Below are positions 24,521 through 31,998 of a stretch of DNA of 34,567 nt, piece after piece. Made by a program: the position numbers and the translations under genes. Location of the stretch: the NCBI GenBank assembly GCA_023436525.1, contig JAEZIW010000039.1, positions 1 to 34,567 on the forward strand, given 5' to 3'. The stretch is from Bacillota bacterium (GTDB taxonomy: Bacteria > Bacillota > Clostridia > Christensenellales > SZUA-584). Below the pieces are notes generated by a model, which saw only the letters and a list, made by a program, of their open reading frames with translations, had not been told where the DNA came from and did not search any database. How positions within the stretch are numbered: the first letter of the stretch is position 1; each line of letters opens with the position of its first letter.

Positions 24521-24538
24521 CTCTCTAACAACTGTTAG
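24500..24538. promoter_or_regulatory. Paired TetR operators
   Basis: CTAACAGTTGTTAG (24500-24513) and CTAACAACTGTTAG (24525-24538) are exact reverse complements. Each is a dyad of CTAACA/TGTTAG half-sites with a 2-bp centre. One fills the promoter spacer, the other covers the start site and ends in the ribosome site region; their centres are 25 bp apart. This is a classic autoregulation layout. Confidence 0.9.
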
Positions 24539-24548
24539 AGAGGAAGCC

Positions 24549-25163
24549 ATGGAAGAAGTCACAACCAAAACAAGAATACTGCATGTCGCGCTTGATCTGT
24601 TTGCCAAAGAAGGATACACCGCAGTATCAATCCGCGATATCTGCGCGCAGGTGGGCATCAAAGAAAGCACGGTTTATTACCACTTCAAGAACAAACGCGC
24701 CATTTTTGATGAACTGTCTCAAACGTTTGAGAGAACAGCCCAGACGATGATGGACCTCCTCGATCAGGAGATGAACGGTGTTGATAGAATTGAAAACACC
24801 GCGTTTCATATGGTTTGCGATGTTTTTTTCGAGAATTACCTGATGGATGGCTTCTGCAACCGATTTATCCGTTTGATATCGCTTGAACAATTGAACAACG
24901 CAGAGGTGCTGGCGCTTTATACCAAATGGATGTTTGACGAACCGCTTCGGTTTCAAAGCCGAATATTCTCTCGCATGATAGCCGCCGGAATTATGCCGTC
25001 CGCAAACAGCGATTACATCGCAATCAAATATTATGCGCCGATCTATCTCTATACACAGCGCTACCTATTGAGCGGAGAGCTGACAGAGCAGAAGAAGTCG
25101 GATTTTCGCTCGGAAGCGAACAGACATATCGTCAATTTTTTTAAGGAATGCGGGGTAAGGTAA
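24549..25163 (+). CDS. TetR/AcrR-family transcriptional regulator
   Basis: This 204-residue protein has an N-terminal TetR helix-turn-helix (about residues 6-55: TRILHVALDLFAKEGYTAVSIRDICAQVGIKESTVYYHFKNKRAIFDEL). A helical ligand domain with no recognisable subfamily mark follows. ATG 24549 follows GAGAGGAAG; the earlier in-frame TTG at 24507 lies in the operator and is rejected. Double dyad operators over its promoter predict self-repression. It is followed after 1 bp by an SDR gene, which should be induced by the same ligand; the MacAB-type operon just upstream is another possible target but lacks this motif at its promoter. Confidence 0.92.
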   Translation: MEEVTTKTRILHVALDLFAKEGYTAVSIRDICAQVGIKESTVYYHFKNKRAIFDELSQTFERTAQTMMDLLDQEMNGVDRIENTAFHMVCDVFFENYLMDGFCNRFIRLISLEQLNNAEVLALYTKWMFDEPLRFQSRIFSRMIAAGIMPSANSDYIAIKYYAPIYLYTQRYLLSGELTEQKKSDFRSEANRHIVNFFKECGVR

Positions 25164-25164
25164 A

Positions 25165-25920
25165 GTGTCAAACATTGTGGTGACGGGTGCTAATCAGGGG
25201 ATCGGCTATTACATGGCTGAAAAATTACTGGAGGACGGGCATTCTGTGGCCGTGCTTGATCTGTATACGGCGAATTTACAACCATTGAGGGAAAAATATG
25301 CGGAAAGGCTGCTCGCGTTTGTGTGTGACATGCGCGATACCAAAAGCGTTGAAAAAAGTGTCGCCGAGATTGCGCAGGCTTTTGGGACAATCGATATCGC
25401 CGTTCACAACGCGTGCCTATGCACGTTTACGCCTGCTTCTGAGACGCCGGAAGAGGTGTATCACGATGTGTTTGATGTGAATTATTTTGGCGCGCTGCGG
25501 CTCGCAAAGGCCGTTGTCCCCTATATGCAGAAACAACAAAAGGGTAAAGTGATATTCACAAGTTCCGGTGTGGGGGTAATGGGTTTTGTGAATATCAGCC
25601 CGTATGCGTCGAGCAAGGGGGCAATTGAGAGCCTTGCAAAGTGCCTTGGTATCGAATACCGAAATGACGGCATCACATTTCATCTGTTTCATCCGCCTCT
25701 AACCCGCACGGCCTCGGCCGCACCGTTGCCTGTACCCAAGGAGTTCAAGGCGGACCCCAAGACTGTCGGCAGGGGGCTTGCAAAGCATATCGGCTCGAAA
25801 AGATTCATTATCTGCCACAGTTTCATGCAGAAAGTGCAGACGATGATGTGTTACCGGTTCCCGGTCAAGATGGGGCGGTTTATGAGCAAGATGACGGCTG
25901 GTTACGCAGCGGAAAGGTAA
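25165..25920 (+). CDS. Short-chain dehydrogenase/reductase
   Basis: This 251-residue classical SDR has the NAD(P)-binding motif TGANQGIG (7-14), H-N-A-C in place of NNAG (81-84), N106, S133/S134, and catalytic Y147-x3-K151 (YASSK). After about residue 200 it has a Lys/Met-rich tail (SFMQKVQTMMCYRFPVKMGRFMSKM) that may lie on a membrane, as in lipid-modifying SDRs. The substrate is unknown. The start is GTG 25165, 1 bp after the tetR stop, with an AAGG site inside the tetR end, so expression should follow TetR derepression. Confidence 0.9.
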   Translation: MSNIVVTGANQGIGYYMAEKLLEDGHSVAVLDLYTANLQPLREKYAERLLAFVCDMRDTKSVEKSVAEIAQAFGTIDIAVHNACLCTFTPASETPEEVYHDVFDVNYFGALRLAKAVVPYMQKQQKGKVIFTSSGVGVMGFVNISPYASSKGAIESLAKCLGIEYRNDGITFHLFHPPLTRTASAAPLPVPKEFKADPKTVGRGLAKHIGSKRFIICHSFMQKVQTMMCYRFPVKMGRFMSKMTAGYAAER

Positions 25921-26042
25921 GAAAGCAGCAAAATCTGATACTGCAAGTTGTGATTTGGATAAACAAATTTTCTGATGACCTCCGCTTGTGCGCCAAATTA
26001 TGTCGTTTTTCATGATGATTTAGTGTTTATCTGGAACGACCA

Positions 26043-26065
26043 TATCCCTTCGGGATACAGGTATC
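26043..26065 (+). terminator. Possible terminator hairpins after the SDR gene
   Basis: TATCCC (26043-26048) pairs with GGGATA (26052-26057). An alternative fold GATAC/GTATC (26054-26065) is followed by a TTTTTT run at 26070-26075. The two folds are mutually exclusive and each is short. Confidence 0.45.
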
Positions 26066-26084
26066 TGAATTTTTTATCTTTGAA

Positions 26085-26111
26085 TGTAGGGGAGGGTCTT
26101 GACCCTCCCGC
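26085..26111. repeat. Short GC-rich hairpin element in a convergent gap
   Basis: GGGAGGGTC (26090-26098) pairs perfectly with GACCCTCCC (26101-26109) around TT, preceded by TGTAGG. There is no T-tract on either side. It looks like the compact GTAGGGG-type intergenic elements dispersed in many clostridial genomes; only one copy is in this window. Confidence 0.5.
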
Positions 26112-26144
26112 TTGATTCCGGAATGATATCAACTTGGGAAATTT

Positions 26145-26900
26145 TCAAACCGTGAGCAGCTTGCTCATAAAATCCTTCGTGCGCTGCTGAGACGGATTCT
26201 TAAGCACTTCAGCAGGCGTACCCTGCTCCACCACCACGCCGCCATCCATAAACAGCACCTCGTTCGCCACCTCGCCGGCAAACCCCATCTCGTGCGTCAC
26301 GACGACCATGGTCATATGCTCGGCCGCGAGCTGCTTCATCACGGCGAGCACCTCGCCTGTCAGCTCCGGGTCCAGCGCGGATGTCGGCTCGTCAAAGCAA
26401 AGTATTTCGGGCGTGAGCGCCAGCGCGCGCGCAATGGCCACACGCTGCTGCTGCCCGCCTGAAAGCTCACACGGATAGCTCTTTTCTTTATCCGAAAGCC
26501 CCACCTTGCGTAAGAGCTCGCGGCAGTGCGTTTCTATCGCCGCCGGGTTCGCGTTTTCCTCCTGCATCGGTGCCAGCATCAGATTCTGCATCACCGAGAG
26601 ATGCGGAAACAGATTGAAATCCTGAAACACCATGCCGAGACGCTTGCGCAGCACGCGCTTTTTGCCGGGCTCGGCGATGTGCACCTTGCCGCCTTCCTCG
26701 CGGAACAGATACTCGCCGTCGATCTCGAGGCTGCCGCCGTCCACCGATTCCAGCAGATTGATGCAACGCAGGAACGTGCTTTTTCCGGAGCCGGACGGGC
26801 CGATGATGGCGATCACATCGCCCTTGTTCACTTCAAGGTCTACACCTTTGAGCACCTCGAGCTTCCCGAATTTCTTTTTGATGTTTGTGGCTTTTAACAT
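26145..26900 (-). CDS. Polar amino-acid ABC transporter ATP-binding protein (GlnQ/HisP type)
   Basis: This 251-residue ATPase has Walker A GPSGSGKS (34-41), signature LSGGQ (146-150), Walker B I-L-C-F-D170-E171-P, and the GlnQ-type THEM.FA. It has an insertion of about 20 residues near 63-83 (EYLFREEGGKVHIAEPGKK) between the Walker A domain and the Q-loop, longer than in GlnQ. ATG 26900 is preceded by AGGTAGGG, which overlaps the stop of the permease gene 9 bp upstream. It is the last gene of the importer operon. Confidence 0.95.
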   Translation of the reverse strand: MLKATNIKKKFGKLEVLKGVDLEVNKGDVIAIIGPSGSGKSTFLRCINLLESVDGGSLEIDGEYLFREEGGKVHIAEPGKKRVLRKRLGMVFQDFNLFPHLSVMQNLMLAPMQEENANPAAIETHCRELLRKVGLSDKEKSYPCELSGGQQQRVAIARALALTPEILCFDEPTSALDPELTGEVLAVMKQLAAEHMTMVVVTHEMGFAGEVANEVLFMDGGVVVEQGTPAEVLKNPSQQRTKDFMSKLLTV

Positions 26901-26909
26901 AACGGTACC

Positions 26910-27572
26910 CTACCTGTAATAAGCGAATTTGCGTTCGATAAGCTTAAATAGCTTTGTTAAACCGCCTGTCATCACAAGATAAAACAAAGCGGCGATAACA
27001 AGCGGCATGATGGAAAAATCACGCTTCATGGCATCCTTTGCTTCCAGCAACAGCTCTCCGATACCGATAGCGTAAACGAGAGCCGTGTCTTTCACCAGCG
27101 TAATGACTTCGTTGCCCATGGGTGGCAGAATGCGCTTAACGACTTGGGGCAGTATGATTTTCGAAAATGTCACTTTGGTTGAAAGGCCAAGCACATGCGC
27201 CGCTTCATATTGCCCTTTGGGAATCGACTGTATGCCGCCGCGGTAGATTTCAGCAAAATAGGCCGCGTAGTTGAGTATAAACGCAATAATTGCGGCAAGC
27301 AATCTATCGAATGTAAAGCCGAATATGATTGGCAATCCCAAAAAGATAAAAACAACTTGTAATAGTAAAGGTGTACCCCGGAATATAACAATGTACGTTT
27401 TCGATATACCGCGAAAAATCCTATTTTTGGATAAGTACATTTGACATATCAACAGACCCAATGGTAAAGCAAATAAAAGCGTGAAGCCCCATACTTCAAC
27501 GGTGACCACCGTGCCCTTGAGCATTTGCTGCACGACAGACCAGAGTCTGTCCATATCTTCAAAGTAGCTCAT
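26910..27572 (-). CDS. Polar amino-acid ABC transporter permease (HisM/GlnP type)
   Basis: This 220-residue inner-membrane protein has about five helices, with G-T-P-L-L-L-Q and the EAA loop E-A-A-H-V-L-G-L-S...F-x-x-I-I-L-P-Q that contacts the ATPase. The family permease forms homo- or heterodimers; only one permease gene is present, so a homodimer is likely. GAAGGGAG precedes ATG 27572. It is separated from the binding-protein gene by 94 bp containing a stable hairpin. Confidence 0.95.
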   Translation of the reverse strand: MSYFEDMDRLWSVVQQMLKGTVVTVEVWGFTLLFALPLGLLICQMYLSKNRIFRGISKTYIVIFRGTPLLLQVVFIFLGLPIIFGFTFDRLLAAIIAFILNYAAYFAEIYRGGIQSIPKGQYEAAHVLGLSTKVTFSKIILPQVVKRILPPMGNEVITLVKDTALVYAIGIGELLLEAKDAMKRDFSIMPLVIAALFYLVMTGGLTKLFKLIERKFAYYR

Positions 27573-27632
27573 GCCATGCTCCCTTCAAAAAGCTTTGCAG
27601 GAGGCTCTTGGTAAAAAAGCCGCCTGCAAAAC

Positions 27633-27656
27633 CGGGGCAGACGATTGCCTGCCCCG
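27633..27656 (-). terminator. Intercistronic hairpin between binding protein and permease
   Basis: CGGGGCAG (27633-27640) and CTGCCCCG (27649-27656) form a perfect 8-bp stem with an 8-nt loop, just after the binding-protein stop. On the minus strand only a weak GGTTTTG follows, so it may be a partial terminator or an mRNA-stabilising hairpin rather than a full stop. Confidence 0.55.
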
Positions 27657-27666
27657 AAAAAATACA

Positions 27667-28563
27667 TTAACCGCCAATCACAACGTTGTCGCCAAACCAC
27701 TTCTGAGAGATTTTTGCGGCTGTTCCGTCAGCAATCAGTGCGTTAATCGTTTCCTGAATCTTATCACGGAAGGTTTTATCCTCCAAACGGAAACCAATAC
27801 CATATTGCTCTTCGCCGAAGGTGTCTTCAAGAACGAGGTAAGCATCCGGATTGTCGGCCAGCACATAGTAACGACCGGTCATTTCGTCCACAACAACGGC
27901 GTCCACGCTGCCGTTTTTAAGCTCCATAAGCGCTTCTACGTAGTCAGGGCTTTCGATCAATTGACCGAATGTATCCATCACGTCGGGTTCGGCTTCAATG
28001 GCTTCCATGGCACTCGAGTCAACCTGAGCGGCCACCGTTTTACCTGCTAAATCCGCTTTCGACTTGATGCCCGAATCAGCCGCCACAACGATGATCTGCT
28101 GGTTGTTCATGTAGGGATCGGAAAACAGCATATTCTCTTTACGCTCATCGGTAATGGTCAGGCCGTTCCAAATCATATCGATGTTGCCGTTTTTGAGTTC
28201 CATCTCCTTGAGATCCCAGTTAATCGGCTGGAATACGATTTTCAGGCCAAGGCGCGAGGCAACTTCGTTCGCTAAGTCGATATCAAAACCGACATATTCG
28301 CCGTTCTCATCCTTGAAGCCCATGGGCGCAAAGCCGGCATCAAAGCCGAGTACGAACGATCCCTTGCTTTCAACTGTTTGCCAAGAAGCATCAGCCTCTT
28401 GTGTCGGTTCTTCAGATGCGGATTCCGAAGGCGCTGCAGATGCTTCTTCCGATGCCGCAGGTGTTTCGGAAACAGCGGCGGATTCTGTTGCTGCGGGAGC
28501 GGCACACGCGGCAACGCTGAAAATCAGCGCAAGAGCCAACACGGCTGCCAGTAACTTTTTCAT
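27667..28563 (-). CDS. Polar amino-acid ABC transporter substrate-binding lipoprotein
   Basis: This 298-residue protein has a lipoprotein signal MKKLLAAVLALALIFSVAAC with lipidated C20. An Ala/Ser/Glu-rich linker (about 21-58) follows, then an SBP family 3 domain with G.D..FAPMGF.DENGEYVGFDIDLA, NWDLKEMELKNGNIDMIWNGLTIT.ER and the end I..KWFG. The lobe residues fit polar amino-acid or glutamine-type binding proteins; the exact ligand is unknown. AGGAGG precedes ATG 28563. It is the first gene of the operon, read from a promoter with two palindromes. Confidence 0.95.
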   Translation of the reverse strand: MKKLLAAVLALALIFSVAACAAPAATESAAVSETPAASEEASAAPSESASEEPTQEADASWQTVESKGSFVLGFDAGFAPMGFKDENGEYVGFDIDLANEVASRLGLKIVFQPINWDLKEMELKNGNIDMIWNGLTITDERKENMLFSDPYMNNQQIIVVAADSGIKSKADLAGKTVAAQVDSSAMEAIEAEPDVMDTFGQLIESPDYVEALMELKNGSVDAVVVDEMTGRYYVLADNPDAYLVLEDTFGEEQYGIGFRLEDKTFRDKIQETINALIADGTAAKISQKWFGDNVVIGG

Positions 28564-28593
28564 TGGTTATTCCTCCTGTTGAGTATAATAAAA

Positions 28594-28638
28594 TTGTTGT
28601 ACACAACAAATTATAATTTAGCGCGCTAAAATAGTAAA
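28594..28638 (-). promoter_or_regulatory. Promoter of the amino-acid importer with two palindromes
   Basis: On the minus strand TTTACT (28638-28633), a 17-bp spacer and TATAAT (28615-28610) form the promoter. The spacer holds a perfect 14-bp palindrome TTTAGCGCGCTAAA (28617-28630). A second dyad TTGTTG-TACA-CAACAA (28594-28609) covers the start region. Both are operator candidates for unknown regulators. Confidence 0.65.
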
Positions 28639-28755
28639 GAGTTAATTGACGGAATACGTAAGCCATATCAGGGCAAACAGCAAAAACATTGCGCGGGACA
28701 CTTTTTTGCAGAGCGGCAGCCGTGATATAATGAACCAAAAATGCCGGAGGCGCCT

Positions 28756-29520
28756 ATGCAGCTGAAGCCGGGTGAAAAAATTGAAGACCTGCAAAACGGT
28801 TATGTGATCATACAAAACCCCGATTATTTTTCGTTCGGAACCGACGCGGTGCTGCTGGCGGATTTCGCCGACGTTTCGCCGGGGCAGCACGTGGTGGATT
28901 TGGGCACCGGCTGCGGCATCATCCCGCTGCTGATGATCGCGCGGCAGCCTGATATCCGCATCACCGGCATCGAGATACAAAGCGGCATCGCGGACATGGC
29001 GCAGCGCAGCATTGCAGTGAACAAGCTGAACGACCGCATCAACATCGTCTGCGGCGATTTGAAGGATGCGAGAAAATACGTGCCGCACGGTGTGGATACA
29101 GTGGTTTGCAATCCGCCGTATGAAAAGGCGGATGCGGGCAAGGATAACGGCAGCGCGCATGTGAGCATCGCCAAGCGCGAAATCAAATGCACGCTTGATG
29201 ACGTGGTGGGCGCGGCAGCCAAGCTGTTGCGCACGGGCGGACGGCTGTTTATGATTTACCGCACCGAGCGGTTTGCGGAGCTGATGAGCGTGATGCGGGC
29301 CAAGCGGATAGAGCCTAAGCGGATTCGGCCTGTCGCGCCGCAGATTGACAAAGCGCCGAACTTCATGCTGGTGGAAGGCCGCGCGGGCGCGCGTACCGGC
29401 GTCAAGTTTGCGCCGACGCTTGCCGTTTATGAGAAGGACGGCACATACACCGAGGAACTGAAGAAAATTTACCGTATCGGGGAGGAAAAACCGTGCTCTA
29501 TATTGTCGCCACGCCCATAG
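28756..29520 (+). CDS. tRNA1(Val) A37 N6-methyltransferase-like protein (TrmN6/YabB type)
   Basis: This 254-residue SAM-dependent methyltransferase has F-G-T-D-A-V-L-L-A, motif I V-D-L-G-T-G-C-G-I-I, and the amino-methyltransferase motif N-P-P-Y (VVCNPPYEK). The family methylates adenine in tRNA. I chose ATG 28756 because GGAGG (28746-28750) precedes it; an ATG at 28741 has no such site. A TATAAT (28726-28731) with a weak -35 lies upstream. It overlaps rsmI by 28 bp; the two form an RNA-modification operon. Confidence 0.9.
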   Translation: MQLKPGEKIEDLQNGYVIIQNPDYFSFGTDAVLLADFADVSPGQHVVDLGTGCGIIPLLMIARQPDIRITGIEIQSGIADMAQRSIAVNKLNDRINIVCGDLKDARKYVPHGVDTVVCNPPYEKADAGKDNGSAHVSIAKREIKCTLDDVVGAAAKLLRTGGRLFMIYRTERFAELMSVMRAKRIEPKRIRPVAPQIDKAPNFMLVEGRAGARTGVKFAPTLAVYEKDGTYTEELKKIYRIGEEKPCSILSPRP

Positions 29521-30299
29521 GGAACCTCGAAGACATCACACTGCGTGCGCTGCGCATCCTCAAGGAAGCGGATTATATAGCGGCGGAAGACACGCGCCAT
29601 ACGCGCAAGCTGCTGAACGCGTACGATATTAAAACACGGTGTGTGAGCTTTCATGAGCACAGCAGTGAGGAAAAACGCGCGTTCATTATTAGTGAGCTGA
29701 AAGAGGGGCGCGATATCGCGCTGGTTTCCGACGCGGGCACACCGCTGATTTCCGACCCCGGCGCGCTGCTCGTGAGAGAAGCGGTTGAGCAGGGACTGCC
29801 GGTGACATCGGTGCCGGGCCCGTGCGCGGCGATCACCGCCGTGACGCTTTCGGGCATCGGCGGGGCATTTTGTTTCTTTGGCTTTCTCGCCAAAAAGGCG
29901 TCAGAGCGCAAGCAGCAGATTGAGCAGCTGGCAGCTTTCACGATGCCGGCAGTGATCTACGAGAGCCCGCACGCGCTGCATGAAACGCTGTGTGCGCTGC
30001 GGGAGGCCGCCGGTGCCCAGCGTCACATCGTGGTTGCAAAAGAGCTGACAAAGCTGCATGAGCGTGTTTTCAGCGGCACGCTGGATAGGGCCGCCGCAGA
30101 ATTTTCCGGCGACATCAAGGGCGAGTATGTGCTTGTGCTTGATCCTGCCGAGGAAATAATCGCTGAGGTCAGCGACAGCGATATAGAAAAGGAAATAGAA
30201 AAACTGCTCGCTGCCGGAATGACAAAAAAAGATGCCGCAAAAGCGGCATCCGATAAATTTCGTATCAGTAAGAACAGAGCTTACCGACTGACATTGTAA
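29493..30299 (+). CDS. rsmI: 16S rRNA (cytidine1402-2'-O)-methyltransferase RsmI
   Basis: This 268-residue tetrapyrrole-methylase-fold protein has LYIVATPIGNLEDITLRA, AAEDTRHTRKLL, F.EH and L.SDAGTPLISDPG, all RsmI marks, plus VPGP..A. RsmI methylates C1402 of 16S rRNA in the decoding centre. The start is GTG 29493 after GGGGAGG, inside the end of the preceding methyltransferase gene. Its 3' end (30224-30250) contains an antisense terminator for abrB, which encodes the KKDAAKAAS stretch on this strand. The C-terminus ends with a helix-turn-helix-like ISKNRAYRL. Confidence 0.97.
   Translation: MLYIVATPIGNLEDITLRALRILKEADYIAAEDTRHTRKLLNAYDIKTRCVSFHEHSSEEKRAFIISELKEGRDIALVSDAGTPLISDPGALLVREAVEQGLPVTSVPGPCAAITAVTLSGIGGAFCFFGFLAKKASERKQQIEQLAAFTMPAVIYESPHALHETLCALREAAGAQRHIVVAKELTKLHERVFSGTLDRAAAEFSGDIKGEYVLVLDPAEEIIAEVSDSDIEKEIEKLLAAGMTKKDAAKAASDKFRISKNRAYRLTL
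30224..30250 (-). terminator. Terminator of abrB embedded in the rsmI coding region
   Basis: GATGCCGC (30231-30238) pairs perfectly with GCGGCATC (30243-30250) around AAAA. On the minus strand it is followed by seven T (plus-strand A at 30224-30230), a full intrinsic terminator 59 bp past the abrB stop. On the plus strand no T-tract follows, so it does not stop rsmI. Confidence 0.88.
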
Positions 30300-30308
30300 G
30301 TTCGAGAC

Positions 30309-30551
30309 TTACTTAAGGCCGAGCTTGCCCATGCATTCCTGGCAGACTTTTGCGCCCTTAAACTCTGTGACGCCGCTGACGCTTTCACAGAAGATGCACG
30401 CCGGCTGATACTTGCCGAGCACGATGTGGCTGTCGTCCACAAAGATCTCGATCGGATCTTTGATGTCGATACCCATGACTCTTCTGAGTTCGATCGGCAG
30501 CACGATGCGGCCAAGTGAGTCCACTTTTCTGACGATTCCTGTTGATTTCAT
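30309..30551 (-). CDS. abrB: AbrB/MazE/SpoVT-family transition-state regulator with CxxC tail
   Basis: This 80-residue protein has the N-terminal AbrB swapped-hairpin domain (STGIVRKVDSLGRIVLPIELRRVMGIDIKDPIEIFVD, residues 3-40). The C-terminal half has two CxxC pairs (CIFC and CQEC) that could hold zinc, a common clostridial form. It is too short for SpoVT, which carries a GAF domain. AbrB represses sporulation and stationary-phase genes. ATG 30551 is set by GGGAG 9 nt upstream; the ATG three codons earlier is too close to it. It is convergent with rsmI by 9 bp and divergent from spmA. Confidence 0.92.
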   Translation of the reverse strand: MKSTGIVRKVDSLGRIVLPIELRRVMGIDIKDPIEIFVDDSHIVLGKYQPACIFCESVSGVTEFKGAKVCQECMGKLGLK

Positions 30552-30607
30552 TTCTTTCATCTCCCAATTTGATTTAATATAATATAGTTAGTGTTACAAT
30601 ATATCAA

Positions 30608-30637
30608 AATATAACAAATATAGCGTTCCTATGTCAA
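30608..30637 (-). promoter_or_regulatory. Promoter of abrB
   Basis: On the minus strand a perfect TTGACA (30637-30632), an 18-bp spacer and TATATT (30613-30608) precede the start, leaving a leader of about 50 nt. Confidence 0.75.
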
Positions 30638-30682
30638 CCTTTTTTCTTCGGATTTTGAAGCATTAATAAAACGTTCACAATT

Positions 30683-30710
30683 GAATATATATGATATGAG
30701 TATACATGAT
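30683..30710 (+). promoter_or_regulatory. Possible sporulation sigma-E-type promoter of spmA
   Basis: GAATA at 30683-30687 and TATACATG at 30701-30708 loosely resemble the sigma-E -35 (ATA) and -10 (CATACA.T) elements. The call leans on the known sigma-E control of spmA in Bacillus; the match itself is weak. Confidence 0.25.
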
Positions 30711-30730
30711 ATGGCTGTTGGGGTAAATAA

Positions 30731-31315
30731 ATGATCAATTATATATGGGCGTTTTTGATTGTTATCGGAACGGTTGTGGGTATTGCAACAGGCCATACGC
30801 AAGCTGTGGGAGATGCCGCGGTTGAAGGGGCCAAAGAGGCGGGGCTGTTGTGCATCAGCCTCATCGGTTCATATGCGCTGTGGCTCGGCGTTTTGAATGT
30901 CGCCAAGGAAGCGGGGCTTATTGAGTCACTGGCTAAGCGTATGCGCGGTATCATCCGTTGGCTGTTTCCCAACGTACCGCCGAATAGCGAAGCCAGCGGT
31001 TATATCACACTCAATATTGTTGCGAACATACTTGGCATGGGCAACGCAGCCACGCCGTTCGGTCTCAAAGCAATGAAAGAGCTGCAGGAACTGAATACCG
31101 ACAAAAATGTGGCGTCCGACGCGATGTGCATGCTGCTGATCATCAATGCGGCATCCGTACAATTGCTGCCGCTCACGGTGATTGCGCTGCGCAGCGCGGC
31201 GGGCAGTGCGGCACCTGCTGAAATCGTATTGACAGCCCTTGTGACCACCGCCACAACAACGGCGTTGGCCATTGTGGTGGGAAAGATATGGCAGAGGATA
31301 AGAAAATGTCGTTAA
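30731..31315 (+). CDS. spmA: Spore maturation protein A
   Basis: This 194-residue membrane protein of the nucleoside-recognition (Gate) fold has four or five helices. It shows G.KEAGLLCISLIGSYALWLG, E-A-S-G-Y-I-T-L-N-I-V-A-N-I-L-G-M-G-N-A-A-T-P-F-G and N-A-A-S-V-Q-L-L-P, all typical for SpmA. SpmA and SpmB help dehydrate the spore core. ATG 30731 follows TTGGGG. It overlaps spmB by about 10 bp, so the two are coupled. Confidence 0.96.
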   Translation: MINYIWAFLIVIGTVVGIATGHTQAVGDAAVEGAKEAGLLCISLIGSYALWLGVLNVAKEAGLIESLAKRMRGIIRWLFPNVPPNSEASGYITLNIVANILGMGNAATPFGLKAMKELQELNTDKNVASDAMCMLLIINAASVQLLPLTVIALRSAAGSAAPAEIVLTALVTTATTTALAIVVGKIWQRIRKCR

Positions 31316-31836
31316 TGACCAGTATTTCAGCGCTGTTTGTGCCCGTTTTTATCGCGGCCATCGTGGTTTTCGGGCTGGCGAAAAAGGTGTCTGTTTATGA
31401 AGCGTTTGTGCGGGGTGCCAAGCAGGGGTTGACGACTGTGGTGCGCATTTTGCCTTATGTGGTTGGCTTTATCGTTGCGATACAGGTTTTTACCGCGTCG
31501 GGCAGCTTTGACTATATCTCGGCAGCCTTATCGCCGCTGCTTAAACCAATAGGCATACCGCCTGAGGTGCTGCCGCTCGCATTGATGCGCCCGTTTTCGG
31601 GCAGCGCTTCGATAGGCATGCTGACGGTGATGTTTACGCGCTATGGCCCGGACAGCTTTATTGGCCGGGTGGCAAGCACCATGATGGGATCGTCCGAAAC
31701 GCTTTTTTACACCACGGCACTGTACTTTGGCAGCGTGGGGATTAAGAAGACGCGCTACACGATTCCGGTGTCATTGATATCCGAACTGTCGGGCCTGATT
31801 GCGAGCGTGACAATTTGCAAAATATTTTTTACCTGA
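31306..31836 (+). CDS. spmB: Spore maturation protein B
   Basis: This 176-residue Gate-fold partner of SpmA has V-S-V-Y-E-A-F-V-x-G-A-K, A-L-M-R-P-F-S-G-S-A-S-I-G-M and the hallmark GPDSFIGR.ASTM.GSSET.FYT.ALYFGSVGIKK. I chose ATG 31306 (MSLMTSISALFVP) because AGAGGA lies 9 nt before and the length fits the family; ATG 31288 in the same frame is possible and adds six residues. No clear terminator follows; the next 160 bp are AT-rich without genes. Confidence 0.95.
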   Translation: MSLMTSISALFVPVFIAAIVVFGLAKKVSVYEAFVRGAKQGLTTVVRILPYVVGFIVAIQVFTASGSFDYISAALSPLLKPIGIPPEVLPLALMRPFSGSASIGMLTVMFTRYGPDSFIGRVASTMMGSSETLFYTTALYFGSVGIKKTRYTIPVSLISELSGLIASVTICKIFFT

Positions 31837-31998
31837 TTATAAAAAAACAAACCAAATGATAAAAAAACCAACTCAATACCAACGAATATGCAAAAAAAGT
31901 GAATAACATTGCATAAAATCAAATAAATGCTTAAATACGCTTAAAAAAAAATTTATTAATTTTTTATTACGAAATATACATATAGACATTCATTATAA

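Noticed and set aside
31837..31998. Gene or small RNA in the AT-rich gap between spmB and the ABC-F gene
   Set aside because: No supported frame, no promoter pair and only A/T-tract structure. It may hold a weak minus-strand terminator but nothing convincing.
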